64,000 bases of DNA from an uncultured Myxococcales bacterium. GTDB lineage: Bacteria > Myxococcota_A > UBA9042. The position numbers and the translations under genes are program-made. Shown here one piece after another: positions 25,207 through 34,633 of the stretch; within the stretch, counting starts at the first letter, position 1, and every line of letters starts with the position of its first letter. The notes below the pieces were generated by a model. The model saw nothing but the letters and a program-made list of their open reading frames with translations, was not told the DNA's origin and did not search any database. The DNA is taken from positions 62,001-126,000 of the forward strand of contig CAIMLR010000028.1 of assembly GCA_903842345.1 (NCBI GenBank), in the 5' to 3' direction.

Positions 25207-25674
25207 CTAAAAGACAACGCCGACGGTCAGCTGGCCAAACGCCGAGACGTCGGCGCTCACGCCCTGGACGCCGAGGTTCAGGCCGATGTAGGGCAAACCG
25301 AGCGACAGGCGCGCCGCGCCGAATGCGCCGTACGTTCCGCTCATCCCGACTTCCTTCTTCACGCCGCCAAAGACGCCCGCGACGAGGCGGAAGAACGGCA
25401 CCGAGACGATTGAATAGCGCAATTCCAGGTTGGCGGCCGGGTCAAAAGCCTTGAACGTTGGCAGGTCAAAGCGCACGCCAAAGCCGAACTTCTGGATGAT
25501 GTCGTCCAAGCCGAGTTCCAGCGTGCCGCCGTAGGTTGTGGTGGATTGGCCCGGAAAGCCGCCGTAGGTGTGCGTGCCGATGCCGCCGTAGAGCGCGCCG
25601 ATGCCCGGAATTGCGAACGCGGGCAGGGCGAGCAGGCTGCTCAGAAGGGCACAGAGAACGATGATTCGGCGCAT
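25207..25674 (-). CDS. Small exported outer-membrane-like protein
   Basis: The 155-residue product has a signal peptide (hydrophobic run 3-19, cleaving after AFA), Gly/Tyr-rich alternating strands and a terminal Phe (LTVGVVF), consistent with a small beta-barrel. ATG 25674 follows GGAGG; the in-frame ATG four codons upstream precedes that site. The family is not recognised. It lies downstream of pdxB on the same strand with a 36-base gap. Confidence 0.75.
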   Translation of the reverse strand: MRRIIVLCALLSSLLALPAFAIPGIGALYGGIGTHTYGGFPGQSTTTYGGTLELGLDDIIQKFGFGVRFDLPTFKAFDPAANLELRYSIVSVPFFRLVAGVFGGVKKEVGMSGTYGAFGAARLSLGLPYIGLNLGVQGVSADVSAFGQLTVGVVF

Positions 25675-25710
25675 GGAAACCTCCACCCCACCAGTACCAG
25701 ATGCCCGGAG

Positions 25711-26736
25711 TCACGGCAAGAAATGTTCAATGCGGCGGTGATCGTGGCGGATTTCCTCGAACCGCTCCGGCTGGCCCTTCAGCGCGAGATTCGCTGCGTC
25801 CAATGCCGGAAAAGCCGCCAGGTCGCGCTCGCCCAGCGTCGCGAGCACGTCCCTGATCGCGGTCGCCAGCGTGCCGGACGGCGGCAAGTCCAACGCGGTC
25901 CGCAGCCCGGCCATCGCGCGATGCGCCACGCGCAGCTTGCCCTCGATGCTGTGCCCCGCGATGTGCGGCGTCGCAAGGTCCGCCGCGTGCAGCAGGTCCG
26001 CGCGCGGACGCGGCTCATTGCAAAAGGTGTCCACCGCCAGTCCGCCGAGAAAGCCTTCCGCCCGCAGCGTTAGCGCAGCCACTTCCTCCAGCACACCTCC
26101 GCGCGCCGCATTCAGCACCACGGCGCCGCGCAGCTGCTGCAGGCGCGGTCGATTCAGCAGGTCCTGCGTCGCGTGTGCGCCCTCCAGCGCTTTGGGCACG
26201 TGCAGCGTCACCGCGCCCCAGGGACCTTGGCGCAGCGCCTCGTCCAGCGTCACGCCGGCAAAATCGGGCTCGCGCTCAGCCCGCGGCGGGTCGCAGAACG
26301 TCAGCTCAAAACCGCATGCGGTCAGCAGCCGCGCCACCGCCGTCCCCACCGCGCCCACGCCGACAATCAGCACTCGCCGGTTCTGGAGCGTCAGGCGGCT
26401 GAGCGCCCAATGGACCCAATCCGCGACGGCGATGGCATTGCCGCCATGGCCCGTGTGCAGCGACACACCGCGCTCACGGATCGCCCGCAAGTCGAGGTGG
26501 TCCGTGCCTGACGACAGCGTCGCGACCGCCCGCAGGCGCGGCAGGCCCGCGAGCAGGGGGGCAGCCACGCGCGTCGTCGTGCGCACCAGCAGCGCGTCCG
26601 CGTCGCCCGCATGGGGCGTGTGCGGCGTCAGCTCGCGCGGCGCAAACGGCAGGAGCTCAAAGCCGTCCAGCCACGTCAGTGGCAACGAGTTGGCGTGGCC
26701 AGAAAGCACCGCCGTGTCGACGAGCAGCCGCGGCAT
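25711..26736 (-). CDS. pdxB: D-2-hydroxyacid dehydrogenase, probable 4-phosphoerythronate dehydrogenase
   Basis: The 341-residue enzyme has the family layout: VRTTTRV and SSGTDHLD near the N-terminus, the NAD site VGVGAVGTAVARLL (around 125-138), a PdxB-like NAIAVADWV helix, and ATPHIAGHSIEGK with the catalytic His. The PHIAGHSIEGK wording and the extra C-terminal 60 residues favour PdxB (pyridoxal phosphate synthesis) over a generic lactate or glycerate dehydrogenase. The start abuts the stop of the EVE gene. Confidence 0.8.
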   Translation of the reverse strand: MPRLLVDTAVLSGHANSLPLTWLDGFELLPFAPRELTPHTPHAGDADALLVRTTTRVAAPLLAGLPRLRAVATLSSGTDHLDLRAIRERGVSLHTGHGGNAIAVADWVHWALSRLTLQNRRVLIVGVGAVGTAVARLLTACGFELTFCDPPRAEREPDFAGVTLDEALRQGPWGAVTLHVPKALEGAHATQDLLNRPRLQQLRGAVVLNAARGGVLEEVAALTLRAEGFLGGLAVDTFCNEPRPRADLLHAADLATPHIAGHSIEGKLRVAHRAMAGLRTALDLPPSGTLATAIRDVLATLGERDLAAFPALDAANLALKGQPERFEEIRHDHRRIEHFLP

Positions 26737-27168
26737 CTACGTTGGCTCCGCGGTTTCAGCCAACTGCAGCAGGTGCCGCCACTCGCCGTCGGTGAGCGGA
26801 ATCACGGACAGCCGGTTCTCGCGGATGAGCTTGATCTCCGCCAGCGGCCCGCCTTTGGCGTGCTCCTCGCGCATCGTCTGCAGCGTCACGGCCTTCTGCA
26901 GTGGCGCCACGGGCGAGACTTGCACCGCCGACCAGCGCAGGTCATCCGTCGTCGGATCCTGGAACGCCGTCCGCGCCACGTGGGCGATGCCGACCGCTTC
27001 CTTGCCGACGTTGGAATGGTAAATCAGCACGCGATCGCCCAGTTCCATCGCCCGCATATTGTTGCGCGCCGTGTAGTTGCGCACGCCGTCCCACGTTGCG
27101 ATGCCGTCCCGCAGCAGGTCCTGCCAGGAAAACGCGTCGGGCTCCGTCTTCATCAACCAATAGCGCAT
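26737..27168 (-). CDS. EVE-domain protein
   Basis: The 143-residue protein is essentially one EVE domain (PUA-like fold): YWLMKTEPDAFSWQDL at the start, TWDGVRNYTARNNMRAM, and GDRVLIYHSN. EVE domains bind modified bases in RNA or DNA; no other domain is attached, so its target is unknown. ATG 27168 follows GGAGTG; the longer open frame upstream is unlike the family. It is divergent from the IgGFc-type lipoprotein gene across 185 bases. Confidence 0.93.
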   Translation of the reverse strand: MRYWLMKTEPDAFSWQDLLRDGIATWDGVRNYTARNNMRAMELGDRVLIYHSNVGKEAVGIAHVARTAFQDPTTDDLRWSAVQVSPVAPLQKAVTLQTMREEHAKGGPLAEIKLIRENRLSVIPLTDGEWRHLLQLAETAEPT

Positions 27169-27353
27169 GACACTCCGGGTGGCCGTTTCAGCCGGCGCGA
27201 CGGTACGGTGTGGCCGCGACGCTGGCAAGTGCGGCGATCGTCGGTTGTGCTGAAAAGCCATGAAATAACGCGAAAAACTTGCGATTGCGGGCGGGGCCGG
27301 AAGCCGTTATCCTGCCTGCTTGGGGCCTGACCGCCCTGACTGGCAGGACTTCC
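27169..27353. promoter_or_regulatory. Divergent promoter region, EVE protein / IgGFc-type lipoprotein
   Basis: The 185 bases between two divergent starts include a locally AT-richer segment (about 27247-27282) that is the most likely site for the rightward promoter. I do not see hexamers good enough to place a start site. Confidence 0.35.
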
Positions 27354-29756
27354 ATGCGCTTTTTCTCCCCCCGCGCGCCGCTCTTCGCGGTGACGTGCCT
27401 TAGTCTGGCGTTTGGCCTTGCAGCCTGCAGCAGCAACAGCGGCGGCAGTGGCGGCAGTGGTCTCCTTTTGCCGGACGCCAAAGGCGACATCACCAAGGCT
27501 GGCGACACGGAAGGCCTCAGCGACGGCGCCGACTCCAGCCCCGAGCAGGACGGCGTCAAACTCACCGACGCGTGCGCCGATCCGCAGAATTGCCTGCCGG
27601 ACGGCACCGATGGCAGCACCGATGGCGACGTCAGCAGCGGCAGCGACACCGCGCCCTTGGACACCGGTCCCACCTACACCGGCCCCGCGTGCACCAAGAA
27701 CTCCGTGTGCAAGGACCTCGCCGACACGCCCTACTGCGCGATTAGCAAGAACCAATGCGTGCAATGCCTGTTTGACACGAACTGCACCGATCCACAGAAA
27801 TGCGTCGATTTTCAGTGCAAGAACATCTCCTGCACGCCCGGCGAAAAGAAGTGCAACGGCCTGTTCCTGGACACCTGCAACGCCACCGGCAACGGCTTTG
27901 ACACCGCGGCGTGCCCGGACAGCAAGCCTTTTTGCCTGAACGACGATTGCCGCGTCTGCGATGCCGGCAAGGAATACTGCGGCAAGTCGGACCCGTCGAT
28001 CGTCAACTTTGACGTCGTGATGAAGTGCAGCGCGGACGGCGCGACAACCAACGTCGTGCACCAATGCGCCAGCGGCCAGCAGTGCATGAACAACGCGTGC
28101 ATGGTGTGCGTGCCGGGCTCCAAGTCGTGCGAGAACGGCGCGGCGGTCGAGTGCAAGTCAGACGGCTCCGGCTGGAACGTGACAAAGGACTGCGCGGCCA
28201 ACGGCTGGGCGTGCGTCGGCGGCCTGTGCACGGACCCGTGCGCGGGGGACATCAAGGCCAACACCAACGTCGGCTGCGACTATTTCGCCGTCGATCTGGA
28301 CAACGTCTACATCCCTGACGGCAAGGGCGGCTTCTTTGACGCGCAGAATGCCCAGTTCTCCGTCATCGTCTCCAACACCAAGCCGGCGCCGGCGACGGTC
28401 ACGGTCATCGCGACGGACAGCGCGGGCGTGGAGCATCAGTCCAAGTACACGGTGCAAGCCAATGGCCTGAAAATCCTCAACCTCCCCGACCCACTGTGGA
28501 AGATCAAGCCGCTCAATCAGGACGGAACGGGGATTACCAAGAACGTCTACCGCATCAAGTCCAACCAGCCGATTGTCGCGTACCAGTTCAATCCGCTGCA
28601 GGACGTGGGCGTGTTCTCCAACGACGCGTCGCTGCTGCTGCCGTCCAACGGCTTGGGGCAGGAATATTGGGTGATGACGCGTGAGCAGTCCGTGGACGCG
28701 CTGAAAAGCTATTTCACGGTCGTGGCGACTGCCGGCGGCACGCAGAAGACGCATGTGACGATCGTGCTGTCCGCGCCGACCGTCGCGGGGCCGAATCTGC
28801 CCGCCAAGAACGCCGGCGACACGATGGAAGTGGACTTGCAGGAAGGCGAGGTGCTGAACGTCGAGACCAACAAGATCGGCGCGGACATGACGGGCACGTG
28901 GATCAAGGCGGATCGGCCCATCGCGGTGTTTGGCGGATCGGAAGCGTCCAACTCGCCCAACACGGACCACTGCATCAACGGCAAGTGCCAATTCCAGGGC
29001 TGGACGTGCACGACCAACGCGGACTGCCCGACGACGTGCTGCAGCGACCACATGGAAGAACAGCTGTTCCCGATTTCTTCCTGGGGCACGACTTACCTCG
29101 CGACCAAGGTACAGAAGCGCGGCAATGAAAAAGACGCGTGGCGCATTCTCGCCGCGACCGACGGCACAACCGTGACGACTGATCCGCCGCAGGGCGCGAT
29201 TCCCGTGCTGAATCAGGGGCAGTGGTTTGAGTTCGAGTCGGATCAGGACTTCGTCATCAAGGCGGACAAGCCGGTCCTGGTCGGCCAGTTCATGGCGGCC
29301 TCGTTCGCGCCGGGGCCCAACTCAGACACCTGCACCGGCTCCGCGGTGGGCCAAAAAGTCTGCGCCTACACCTGGAACGTGAAGGACTATCCGTGGACGT
29401 GCAGCAAGAACGCGGACTGCCCCAACATCGCGGAACCGGGCGACGCGGGCATCGGCGATCCGGATTTTTCCCTGTCCGTCTCGACCGACCGCTTCCTGGA
29501 CGACTACGTCTTCCTCGTGCCCAGCAACTACAAGGCCAACTACATCAACGTGATGGCGCCGACTGGCGCGACGCTGACGCTGGACGGCGCGCCGCTGACG
29601 GGTCTGACGGAATTCGTGCCCGGTTGGTCCGTGCTGCGCTCGCCCATCGCGCCGGGCTCCCACGCGCTCAAGTCCGCGCAGAAAGTTGGCCTGCTCGTGT
29701 ACGGCTGGGCGGATTTCGTCAGCTACAGCTATCCAGGTGGCGCGTCGCTGAAATAG
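27354..29756 (+). CDS. Large surface lipoprotein with IgGFc-binding-type domain
   Basis: The 800-residue protein has a lipoprotein signal (FGLAAC, Cys25), an Asp/Gly/Ser-rich linker (to about 110), then Cys-rich modules of roughly 40 residues (CVQCLFDTNC, CRVCDAGKEYC, CMVCVPGSKSC). From about residue 300 to the end it is a beta-rich region with VYRIKSNQPIVAYQFNP, GTWIKADRPIAVFGG and ADKPVLVGQFM. Those phrases match the IgGFc-binding N-terminal family found in many myxobacterial and related surface proteins. Inserted Cys clusters interrupt the domain at about 545 and 665. Function is presumably adhesion or binding; immunoglobulin binding is not implied. Confidence 0.87.
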   Translation: MRFFSPRAPLFAVTCLSLAFGLAACSSNSGGSGGSGLLLPDAKGDITKAGDTEGLSDGADSSPEQDGVKLTDACADPQNCLPDGTDGSTDGDVSSGSDTAPLDTGPTYTGPACTKNSVCKDLADTPYCAISKNQCVQCLFDTNCTDPQKCVDFQCKNISCTPGEKKCNGLFLDTCNATGNGFDTAACPDSKPFCLNDDCRVCDAGKEYCGKSDPSIVNFDVVMKCSADGATTNVVHQCASGQQCMNNACMVCVPGSKSCENGAAVECKSDGSGWNVTKDCAANGWACVGGLCTDPCAGDIKANTNVGCDYFAVDLDNVYIPDGKGGFFDAQNAQFSVIVSNTKPAPATVTVIATDSAGVEHQSKYTVQANGLKILNLPDPLWKIKPLNQDGTGITKNVYRIKSNQPIVAYQFNPLQDVGVFSNDASLLLPSNGLGQEYWVMTREQSVDALKSYFTVVATAGGTQKTHVTIVLSAPTVAGPNLPAKNAGDTMEVDLQEGEVLNVETNKIGADMTGTWIKADRPIAVFGGSEASNSPNTDHCINGKCQFQGWTCTTNADCPTTCCSDHMEEQLFPISSWGTTYLATKVQKRGNEKDAWRILAATDGTTVTTDPPQGAIPVLNQGQWFEFESDQDFVIKADKPVLVGQFMAASFAPGPNSDTCTGSAVGQKVCAYTWNVKDYPWTCSKNADCPNIAEPGDAGIGDPDFSLSVSTDRFLDDYVFLVPSNYKANYINVMAPTGATLTLDGAPLTGLTEFVPGWSVLRSPIAPGSHALKSAQKVGLLVYGWADFVSYSYPGGASLK

Positions 29757-29765
29757 CGCGGTTGC

Positions 29766-30848
29766 CTAGCGTTTTCCCTCGCCGGTGCCGAATAGCTTGG
29801 TCAGCCACGTCGCTTTCTCCGGCTGCGCCTTCACCGGTGGCCGCACGCCGCTCGGGGCGCGCCGCTGCCCGGCTGTTCCCATGCGCGCTTCCATCTCCGC
29901 GAGCTCCGCCATCGTGTTGCGCCGTTGATTCAGCAGCCGCATTTCGCGGGTCGCCTCGATGTGATGCGGCAACAAGTCCAGACAAACTTGCAGGTTGTGC
30001 AGGACCAAATGCCGCTCGCCGTGCAGCTTGTGCCACATCGCCAGATGGTAGGCCGCCTGGCCATGCTGCGGCGTGTGCGTGTGGTGCGTCGCGACTTCAT
30101 TCCACAGCCGCTTGGCGTGTTCCAGCCGGAACGGCTCTGCGTTGGTGAGGTTGCTGAAGATCGCGTGTCCCAGGAGCACCTTGCATTCCGCGATGGCAGT
30201 GGGCTCCGTCAGGACCGGCAGCGCCAACTGCAGCGTTTCTTGAGCCGCGGCCCAGTCGCGCCGACCGAGTTGGATCCGCGCCGCATCCACATACGCGCTG
30301 GCGGACTTGGCATCAGGCGGCGCCGCGAGCGCCTGCATGTGAACACGCGCCTGCGCGGCGGGCGTTGCCGGGCGATGCATCAGCGGCTCGGGCGCGAGCA
30401 CAGGACGGCTCGCGGTGATCGGTGACGCCAGCGGCGTCGGTCGGTGCGTCGGCGTGGCGACCGCCAAGTGCGCAGTCGAGGACGGCCGCGCCCGCACGAC
30501 GATGTCCGCCGGAATCTGGATCGCGCCGCTGGAGTGGCGCGCGGTGCTGAACGAACGCGCCAGAGAATCCACGTACGCCTGCCGTCGCTCCGGGTTGGTC
30601 AGCGTCGCATTGGCCGCCGACACCAGCTGGAAAGCCCGCGAGGCGAGCCGCCGAAGCTCGGAGTCATGCGCAATCTGCGGCGCATCCGGATGCGTCAGCC
30701 GGGTCAGCCGGAAGTACGCGTCCCGGATTTGCACCGGCGTCGCGTCTACCGGCACCTGCAGCACCGCAAAGTGGTCCGCGCCCGCATCCACAGCCGCGAC
30801 GACGGCGCGCACTGCCGCGACTGTTTCTTGAAAGGTTGGTGTCTCCAT
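29766..30848 (-). CDS. J-domain (DnaJ-like) protein with C-terminal TPR-like helices
   Basis: The 360-residue protein has a J domain at residues about 20-90 with FAVLQVPVDATPVQIRDAY and the HPD motif in TRLTHPD, which contacts DnaK. A Pro/Ala/Thr linker follows (110-185), then helical repeats (190-320) resembling TPR units, and a basic tail. ATG 30848 is chosen because the J domain follows; the open frame continues upstream without family resemblance. Similar J-domain plus repeat proteins are common in myxobacteria, with mostly unknown clients. Confidence 0.85.
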   Translation of the reverse strand: METPTFQETVAAVRAVVAAVDAGADHFAVLQVPVDATPVQIRDAYFRLTRLTHPDAPQIAHDSELRRLASRAFQLVSAANATLTNPERRQAYVDSLARSFSTARHSSGAIQIPADIVVRARPSSTAHLAVATPTHRPTPLASPITASRPVLAPEPLMHRPATPAAQARVHMQALAAPPDAKSASAYVDAARIQLGRRDWAAAQETLQLALPVLTEPTAIAECKVLLGHAIFSNLTNAEPFRLEHAKRLWNEVATHHTHTPQHGQAAYHLAMWHKLHGERHLVLHNLQVCLDLLPHHIEATREMRLLNQRRNTMAELAEMEARMGTAGQRRAPSGVRPPVKAQPEKATWLTKLFGTGEGKR

Positions 30849-31142
30849 CGTCCAGGTCCACAAGCGCCATCGGACGCCCGGTTGGAAGACATCGGCCAAC
30901 CCGTGAGGCTGACGCATGGCGCATCGACACGCGCCCAAAGGCACGAATCGCGCGCACGCCCCCAACGCGGGCTGCCCATATGCTCAGCTACCCCACCGCC
31001 TTTGATGCCCCACGCACCATCGACGCTCTTACAAGTTAGCGCCATCGACCGCGGTCGGCTGCCGGTTAGGTGTAAGCATCTGTAGCTAAAATGTTAGCAA
31101 AGATGTGCGAGGTGAATTTGCGGCGGAAACGTCGCCTTGGGC
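30849..31142. other. Intergenic region with AT-richer hairpin
   Basis: These 294 bases precede the J-domain gene and follow the SDR gene stop on the minus strand. CATCT (31077-31081) pairs with AGATG (31101-31105), and GCTAA (31085-31089) pairs with TTAGC (31094-31098) around an AATG loop. GTTAGC-like words also recur near 31034 and 31094. The stretch from 31025 to 31110 is AT-richer than anything nearby, so it could be a terminator, an operator, or the J-protein promoter. Confidence 0.4.
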
Positions 31143-31838
31143 CTAGCGCAAACCCTCGGACAGCACGACTTGCCCGGCCATCGCCGGGTCAAACGCCAGC
31201 CGCACGAGCGCGTGGGCCAAACGGGCGTCCGTCGTCGACTTGTACCGATCGCGCAGCGTCGTCGCGCCGAATGCACCGAGCAGGTTGAGGAATCCGTCCG
31301 CGGCCTTGCCGGCAAACGCCTCGCTCGGTCGCGGTTCTTCGCGCTGACCGGTGATGATGCTCGGCCGTGCCAGCGTGAAAGGAACGCCCGACGCGCGCAG
31401 GGCTTCCTCGGCTTTCCACCGCCACTGCAGGTACGCGCCCTGCGCGTTTGGCCCGGCGCCCAGCGAGGACAGGTACACGAACCGCGTGACCCCACCCGCC
31501 GCCGCGCTTGCCTCGGCCAGAAGCTTGGGCAGGGCATAGTCCACGGCTTCATAGCTGTTGGCGGACGCGCCTTGCGCCTTCATGCGCGCCCGCGTCGTGC
31601 CGACGCAGCAGAACACGAGCGTGACGCCTCGCCGCCGCAACGTCTCTGCCATGCCGCTCGTTTCCCACGGCGTCGTGTCCACTTCGGCGCCCAGCGCGGC
31701 AAAATGCGCCTGCCATTTGGCCAAATCATGAGAGTCCGGTCGCACGTGCGCCACGGTCGCGATTCCGCGCTGCCGCAACTCCGCGACCACAGCCTTGCCG
31801 GTAAAACCCGTTGCGCCTGCCACAAATGCCACTGTCAT
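31143..31838 (-). CDS. Atypical SDR / NAD(P)-binding protein
   Basis: The 231-residue protein starts with the NAD(P) motif AGATGFTGKAVV (residues 8-19) and has VYLSSLGAG but no YxxxK dyad, which places it among atypical SDRs of the NmrA/HTATIP2 kind. These often act as NAD(P) sensors, isomerases or assembly factors rather than dehydrogenases. It is the last gene of a minus-strand run with the membrane protein and the CaiB-type enzyme. Confidence 0.83.
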   Translation of the reverse strand: MTVAFVAGATGFTGKAVVAELRQRGIATVAHVRPDSHDLAKWQAHFAALGAEVDTTPWETSGMAETLRRRGVTLVFCCVGTTRARMKAQGASANSYEAVDYALPKLLAEASAAAGGVTRFVYLSSLGAGPNAQGAYLQWRWKAEEALRASGVPFTLARPSIITGQREEPRPSEAFAGKAADGFLNLLGAFGATTLRDRYKSTTDARLAHALVRLAFDPAMAGQVVLSEGLR

Positions 31839-31847
31839 GTTCGCTCC

Positions 31848-33464
31848 CTATTTGCCGCACAGATCGAGCGCGCTCGGCACGTCCGTCGGGCTCGGCTGGC
31901 CCGGCGGTGCTTGCAGCCGCATCGGCCAACGTCCCATCGACGCGAGCCGTGGCTGCTTGGCGTAGAACGCGCAGGTCGCCGCCACGTTCTGGGCAAAATC
32001 GTCGCCGCGGCGCAGCATCACGACTGCCGTGTCGTCCACCCACGCCAGCGCGAACTGCTGCGGATCGAGGGGCCGGATGCGCAGCCAGTCCGAGCTCCGC
32101 TGCAACACGATGGCGATCGCGTTTTGCTGCAGCAGACTCTCCGCCTGCGGCGCGTGCGCCTGGATCGCCAGCCCGTCGAGCGCCCATTGCCGCCCGGCCA
32201 TCAGCATCCGGCCATCGGTCGACGGCTGCAAACGGCCTTTGAGCCACCAGGTCAGCCAGCCGCCCCACGGATCGGGGTTGAAGAGGCGCCCCCGCAGCGG
32301 TGTGCTGGCGAGAAACTGCGTCGTTGCGACCGGGAAATTGCCTTGGACCCAGTCGTTCTCTGGCCAGACTTCCGGCACGCGGCCTACGGTCCACCACACG
32401 CTGCCGGCAAGGGCGAACGCGAGCAGCGTGCGCGCCGCGGCTGGGAGCGCCAAGCGGAGTTGCCCGACGACGAAGAGGAGCGGCAACCAGGAAAAAAAGG
32501 TCATCCGCCGCGTGTGCAGCCCCTCGACGCTGGCGAGGAGCGCGGGCAGCAGGTTGGGAAACGCGTCCGTCCACGGCTTGCGCCGCCAAACCGCGAGGGC
32601 GAGGACGCTCAAGAGCAGGGCACTGAGCACCAGCGGAATCCACGGCTGGACGCGCCAAATGTCGGCTGCCCAGGTCGGCGCCCACTCTTCCACGAGCCCC
32701 TCGGCGACCTTGGGCGAGCGCAGCGCGTACGGCAGCAGCTGCCAGCCGCAGGGCTGCAGGAACACCGCGATGGCCGCGATGAGCGTCCGCGCCAGCCACG
32801 GCCGGTCCAACGGAAGCTCGCCCGCCCGCCAGCGCGCCCACATCAGCCCGAGCGTGTGCAGCCCGACGAACACTGGCGCGATGATTTGCGATGAATGCGC
32901 CTGCGCCCACACGACGAGCAGCGCCGTATACGCCAGCCAGCGGCGTCGCGACCACTGCCCTGGCTGCGCCAGCACGACGCCGAGGGTCAGCAGCGCGAAC
33001 ACCCAGCCCAGCACGTGCGGACGCGCGGCGGCATGCGGCTGCGTCACGAGCCACCAGATCGCAGTTCCACCCAGCGCCGCCGACCAGCGTTGGCTGGCCC
33101 GGTGCAGCAGGTGCGCGACGAGCGCCGCGGCAGTCGCGATGAGCACGCCGCGCAGGAGCCGCAGCCCGGCAAACCCGAGGAGCTGCGTCACGCCCGCGAG
33201 CACGATCTGCGCCAGCCACTCGTGCTGGAGGTCGCCGCCGCGGTCATTCCAAATCAGCGGATCGGGCGAGGGCAGGAGCGTGCCGTGCTGCAGCATCCAG
33301 CGGCCAATGGACAGGTGCATCCACTCGTCGCCCTCTTTCAGCGGTCCGAGGTTGCGCGCGAGCACGCCCAGGCACAGCGCGAACACGCCGAGGCGCGCGA
33401 ACCGTTCCGGCCACGCCAGTTCGTTGGGATCAGCTGATGGCACCGGCAACCCGCAGCGCCGCAA
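31848..33464 (-). CDS. Polytopic membrane protein, glycosyltransferase-like topology
   Basis: The product is up to 538 residues with about ten membrane helices and a large soluble C-terminal part (from about 380). The N-terminal loop after the first helix contains EGDEWMHL, an acidic pair in the position used by GT-C type lipid-linked glycosyltransferases, and a WLAQIVLAG segment follows. The start is uncertain: TTG 33464 gives the longest form, while GTG 33443 overlaps the upstream stop and may be used. Enzyme activity is not established. Confidence 0.72.
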   Translation of the reverse strand: MRRCGLPVPSADPNELAWPERFARLGVFALCLGVLARNLGPLKEGDEWMHLSIGRWMLQHGTLLPSPDPLIWNDRGGDLQHEWLAQIVLAGVTQLLGFAGLRLLRGVLIATAAALVAHLLHRASQRWSAALGGTAIWWLVTQPHAAARPHVLGWVFALLTLGVVLAQPGQWSRRRWLAYTALLVVWAQAHSSQIIAPVFVGLHTLGLMWARWRAGELPLDRPWLARTLIAAIAVFLQPCGWQLLPYALRSPKVAEGLVEEWAPTWAADIWRVQPWIPLVLSALLLSVLALAVWRRKPWTDAFPNLLPALLASVEGLHTRRMTFFSWLPLLFVVGQLRLALPAAARTLLAFALAGSVWWTVGRVPEVWPENDWVQGNFPVATTQFLASTPLRGRLFNPDPWGGWLTWWLKGRLQPSTDGRMLMAGRQWALDGLAIQAHAPQAESLLQQNAIAIVLQRSSDWLRIRPLDPQQFALAWVDDTAVVMLRRGDDFAQNVAATCAFYAKQPRLASMGRWPMRLQAPPGQPSPTDVPSALDLCGK

Positions 33465-34611
33465 TCGCGGCAGCGTCGTAACCGGCGGCGGTCAACACGG
33501 CAGTCGTGTCGTGGCCAGTCTCAACCGCCGTCCGCGTGTAGACGGCCGGCGTCGCGGAAAAGTGCACCGGAGTGGCGACCTGACGGTGCGTCGCGCCGGT
33601 TTCATCGGCCACGGCGACGATCATGTTGCGGGCGAGGAACTGCGGATGCCGCACGGCTTCCGTCGGCGAGAGCACGGGTTCGACGCAACAATCGATGTCG
33701 GCGAACACATCCTGCCATTCCGCGAGCGTGCGCGTCGCCAGGATCGCCGCGACCTTGGCCTTGAGCGCCGCGATCTCCGCGTGGTTTCCGGCAGGCTCGG
33801 ATTCCAGCTCAGGCGCGCCGACCGCCGCGCAGAACATCGACCAGAATTTCGGCTCCAGCGCGGCCATCGCCAGGTGCCGTCCATCGGACGTTGCGTAATA
33901 GTCGTAGACGCCGCCGCCATTGAGCGGCTCGGTCGCAGGTCCGGCGTCGTGATCGGCCGCGAGCGCCGCGGAGACGCTCAGCAGGTTCATCCACAGCGCG
34001 CCATCGGCCATGGACACATCGACGAACTGGCCTTCGCCCGTCTGCAGCCGATGGATGACCGCGGCGAGAATGCCCGCCACCGCGCCAAACGTGCCGCCGC
34101 CAAAATCGCCTTGCAGCGCGCCATTGGGCGTTGGACCCTGGCCCGGCCGCCCGGTGTGATAGGCGACGCCCGCCGTCGCGAGAAAGTCGATGTCATGACC
34201 CGGGCGATCGCGCCATGGCCCGGTCTGGCCGTAGCTGCTGATGCCGCACCAGATGAGGCTCGGCTGGAATTCCCGCAGCGCCGCATAGCCCATCCCCAGC
34301 CGATCCAGCACGCCGGGACGGAACTGCTCCACGATGATGTCGTACTCGCCGACAAGCCTGCGCACAACGTCCAGCGCGCCGGGCGCCTTCAGGTTCAGCG
34401 CCAGCGAGCGCTTGTTGCGGTTCACCGCGCGCCACGCCGCGCCCTTGTCGCCGGAATCAAGAGGCGGCATCCACCGCAGCAGGTCGGGACGGTCCGGCGC
34501 TTCCACGCGCAGCACGTCCGCGCCGTTGTCAGCCAGCCATTGCGTCGCGAGCGGTCCCGGATACAGCGCGGTAAAATCGAGGATCTTCAGACCTGCGAGC
34601 GCGCCGGGCAT
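33430..34611 (-). CDS. CaiB/BaiF-type CoA enzyme, alpha-methylacyl-CoA racemase-like
   Basis: The 393-residue protein is a family III CoA-transferase fold. It has VEAPDRPDLLRW, NRNKRSLALNLK, VEQFRPGVLDRLG and a PGHDIDFLATAG segment whose His-Asp matches the catalytic pair region of AMACR. It continues with NGALQGDFGGGTFGAVAG and CVEPVLSPTEA. The wording favours alpha-methylacyl-CoA racemase (inversion of 2-methyl branched acyl-CoA, as in branched-lipid or sterol side-chain oxidation) over formyl/carnitine CoA transferases. No transferase partner is nearby. Confidence 0.85.
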   Translation of the reverse strand: MPGALAGLKILDFTALYPGPLATQWLADNGADVLRVEAPDRPDLLRWMPPLDSGDKGAAWRAVNRNKRSLALNLKAPGALDVVRRLVGEYDIIVEQFRPGVLDRLGMGYAALREFQPSLIWCGISSYGQTGPWRDRPGHDIDFLATAGVAYHTGRPGQGPTPNGALQGDFGGGTFGAVAGILAAVIHRLQTGEGQFVDVSMADGALWMNLLSVSAALAADHDAGPATEPLNGGGVYDYYATSDGRHLAMAALEPKFWSMFCAAVGAPELESEPAGNHAEIAALKAKVAAILATRTLAEWQDVFADIDCCVEPVLSPTEAVRHPQFLARNMIVAVADETGATHRQVATPVHFSATPAVYTRTAVETGHDTTAVLTAAGYDAAAIAALRVAGAIS

Positions 34612-34633
34612 GGTTCACAACCTGTGGATTTGT

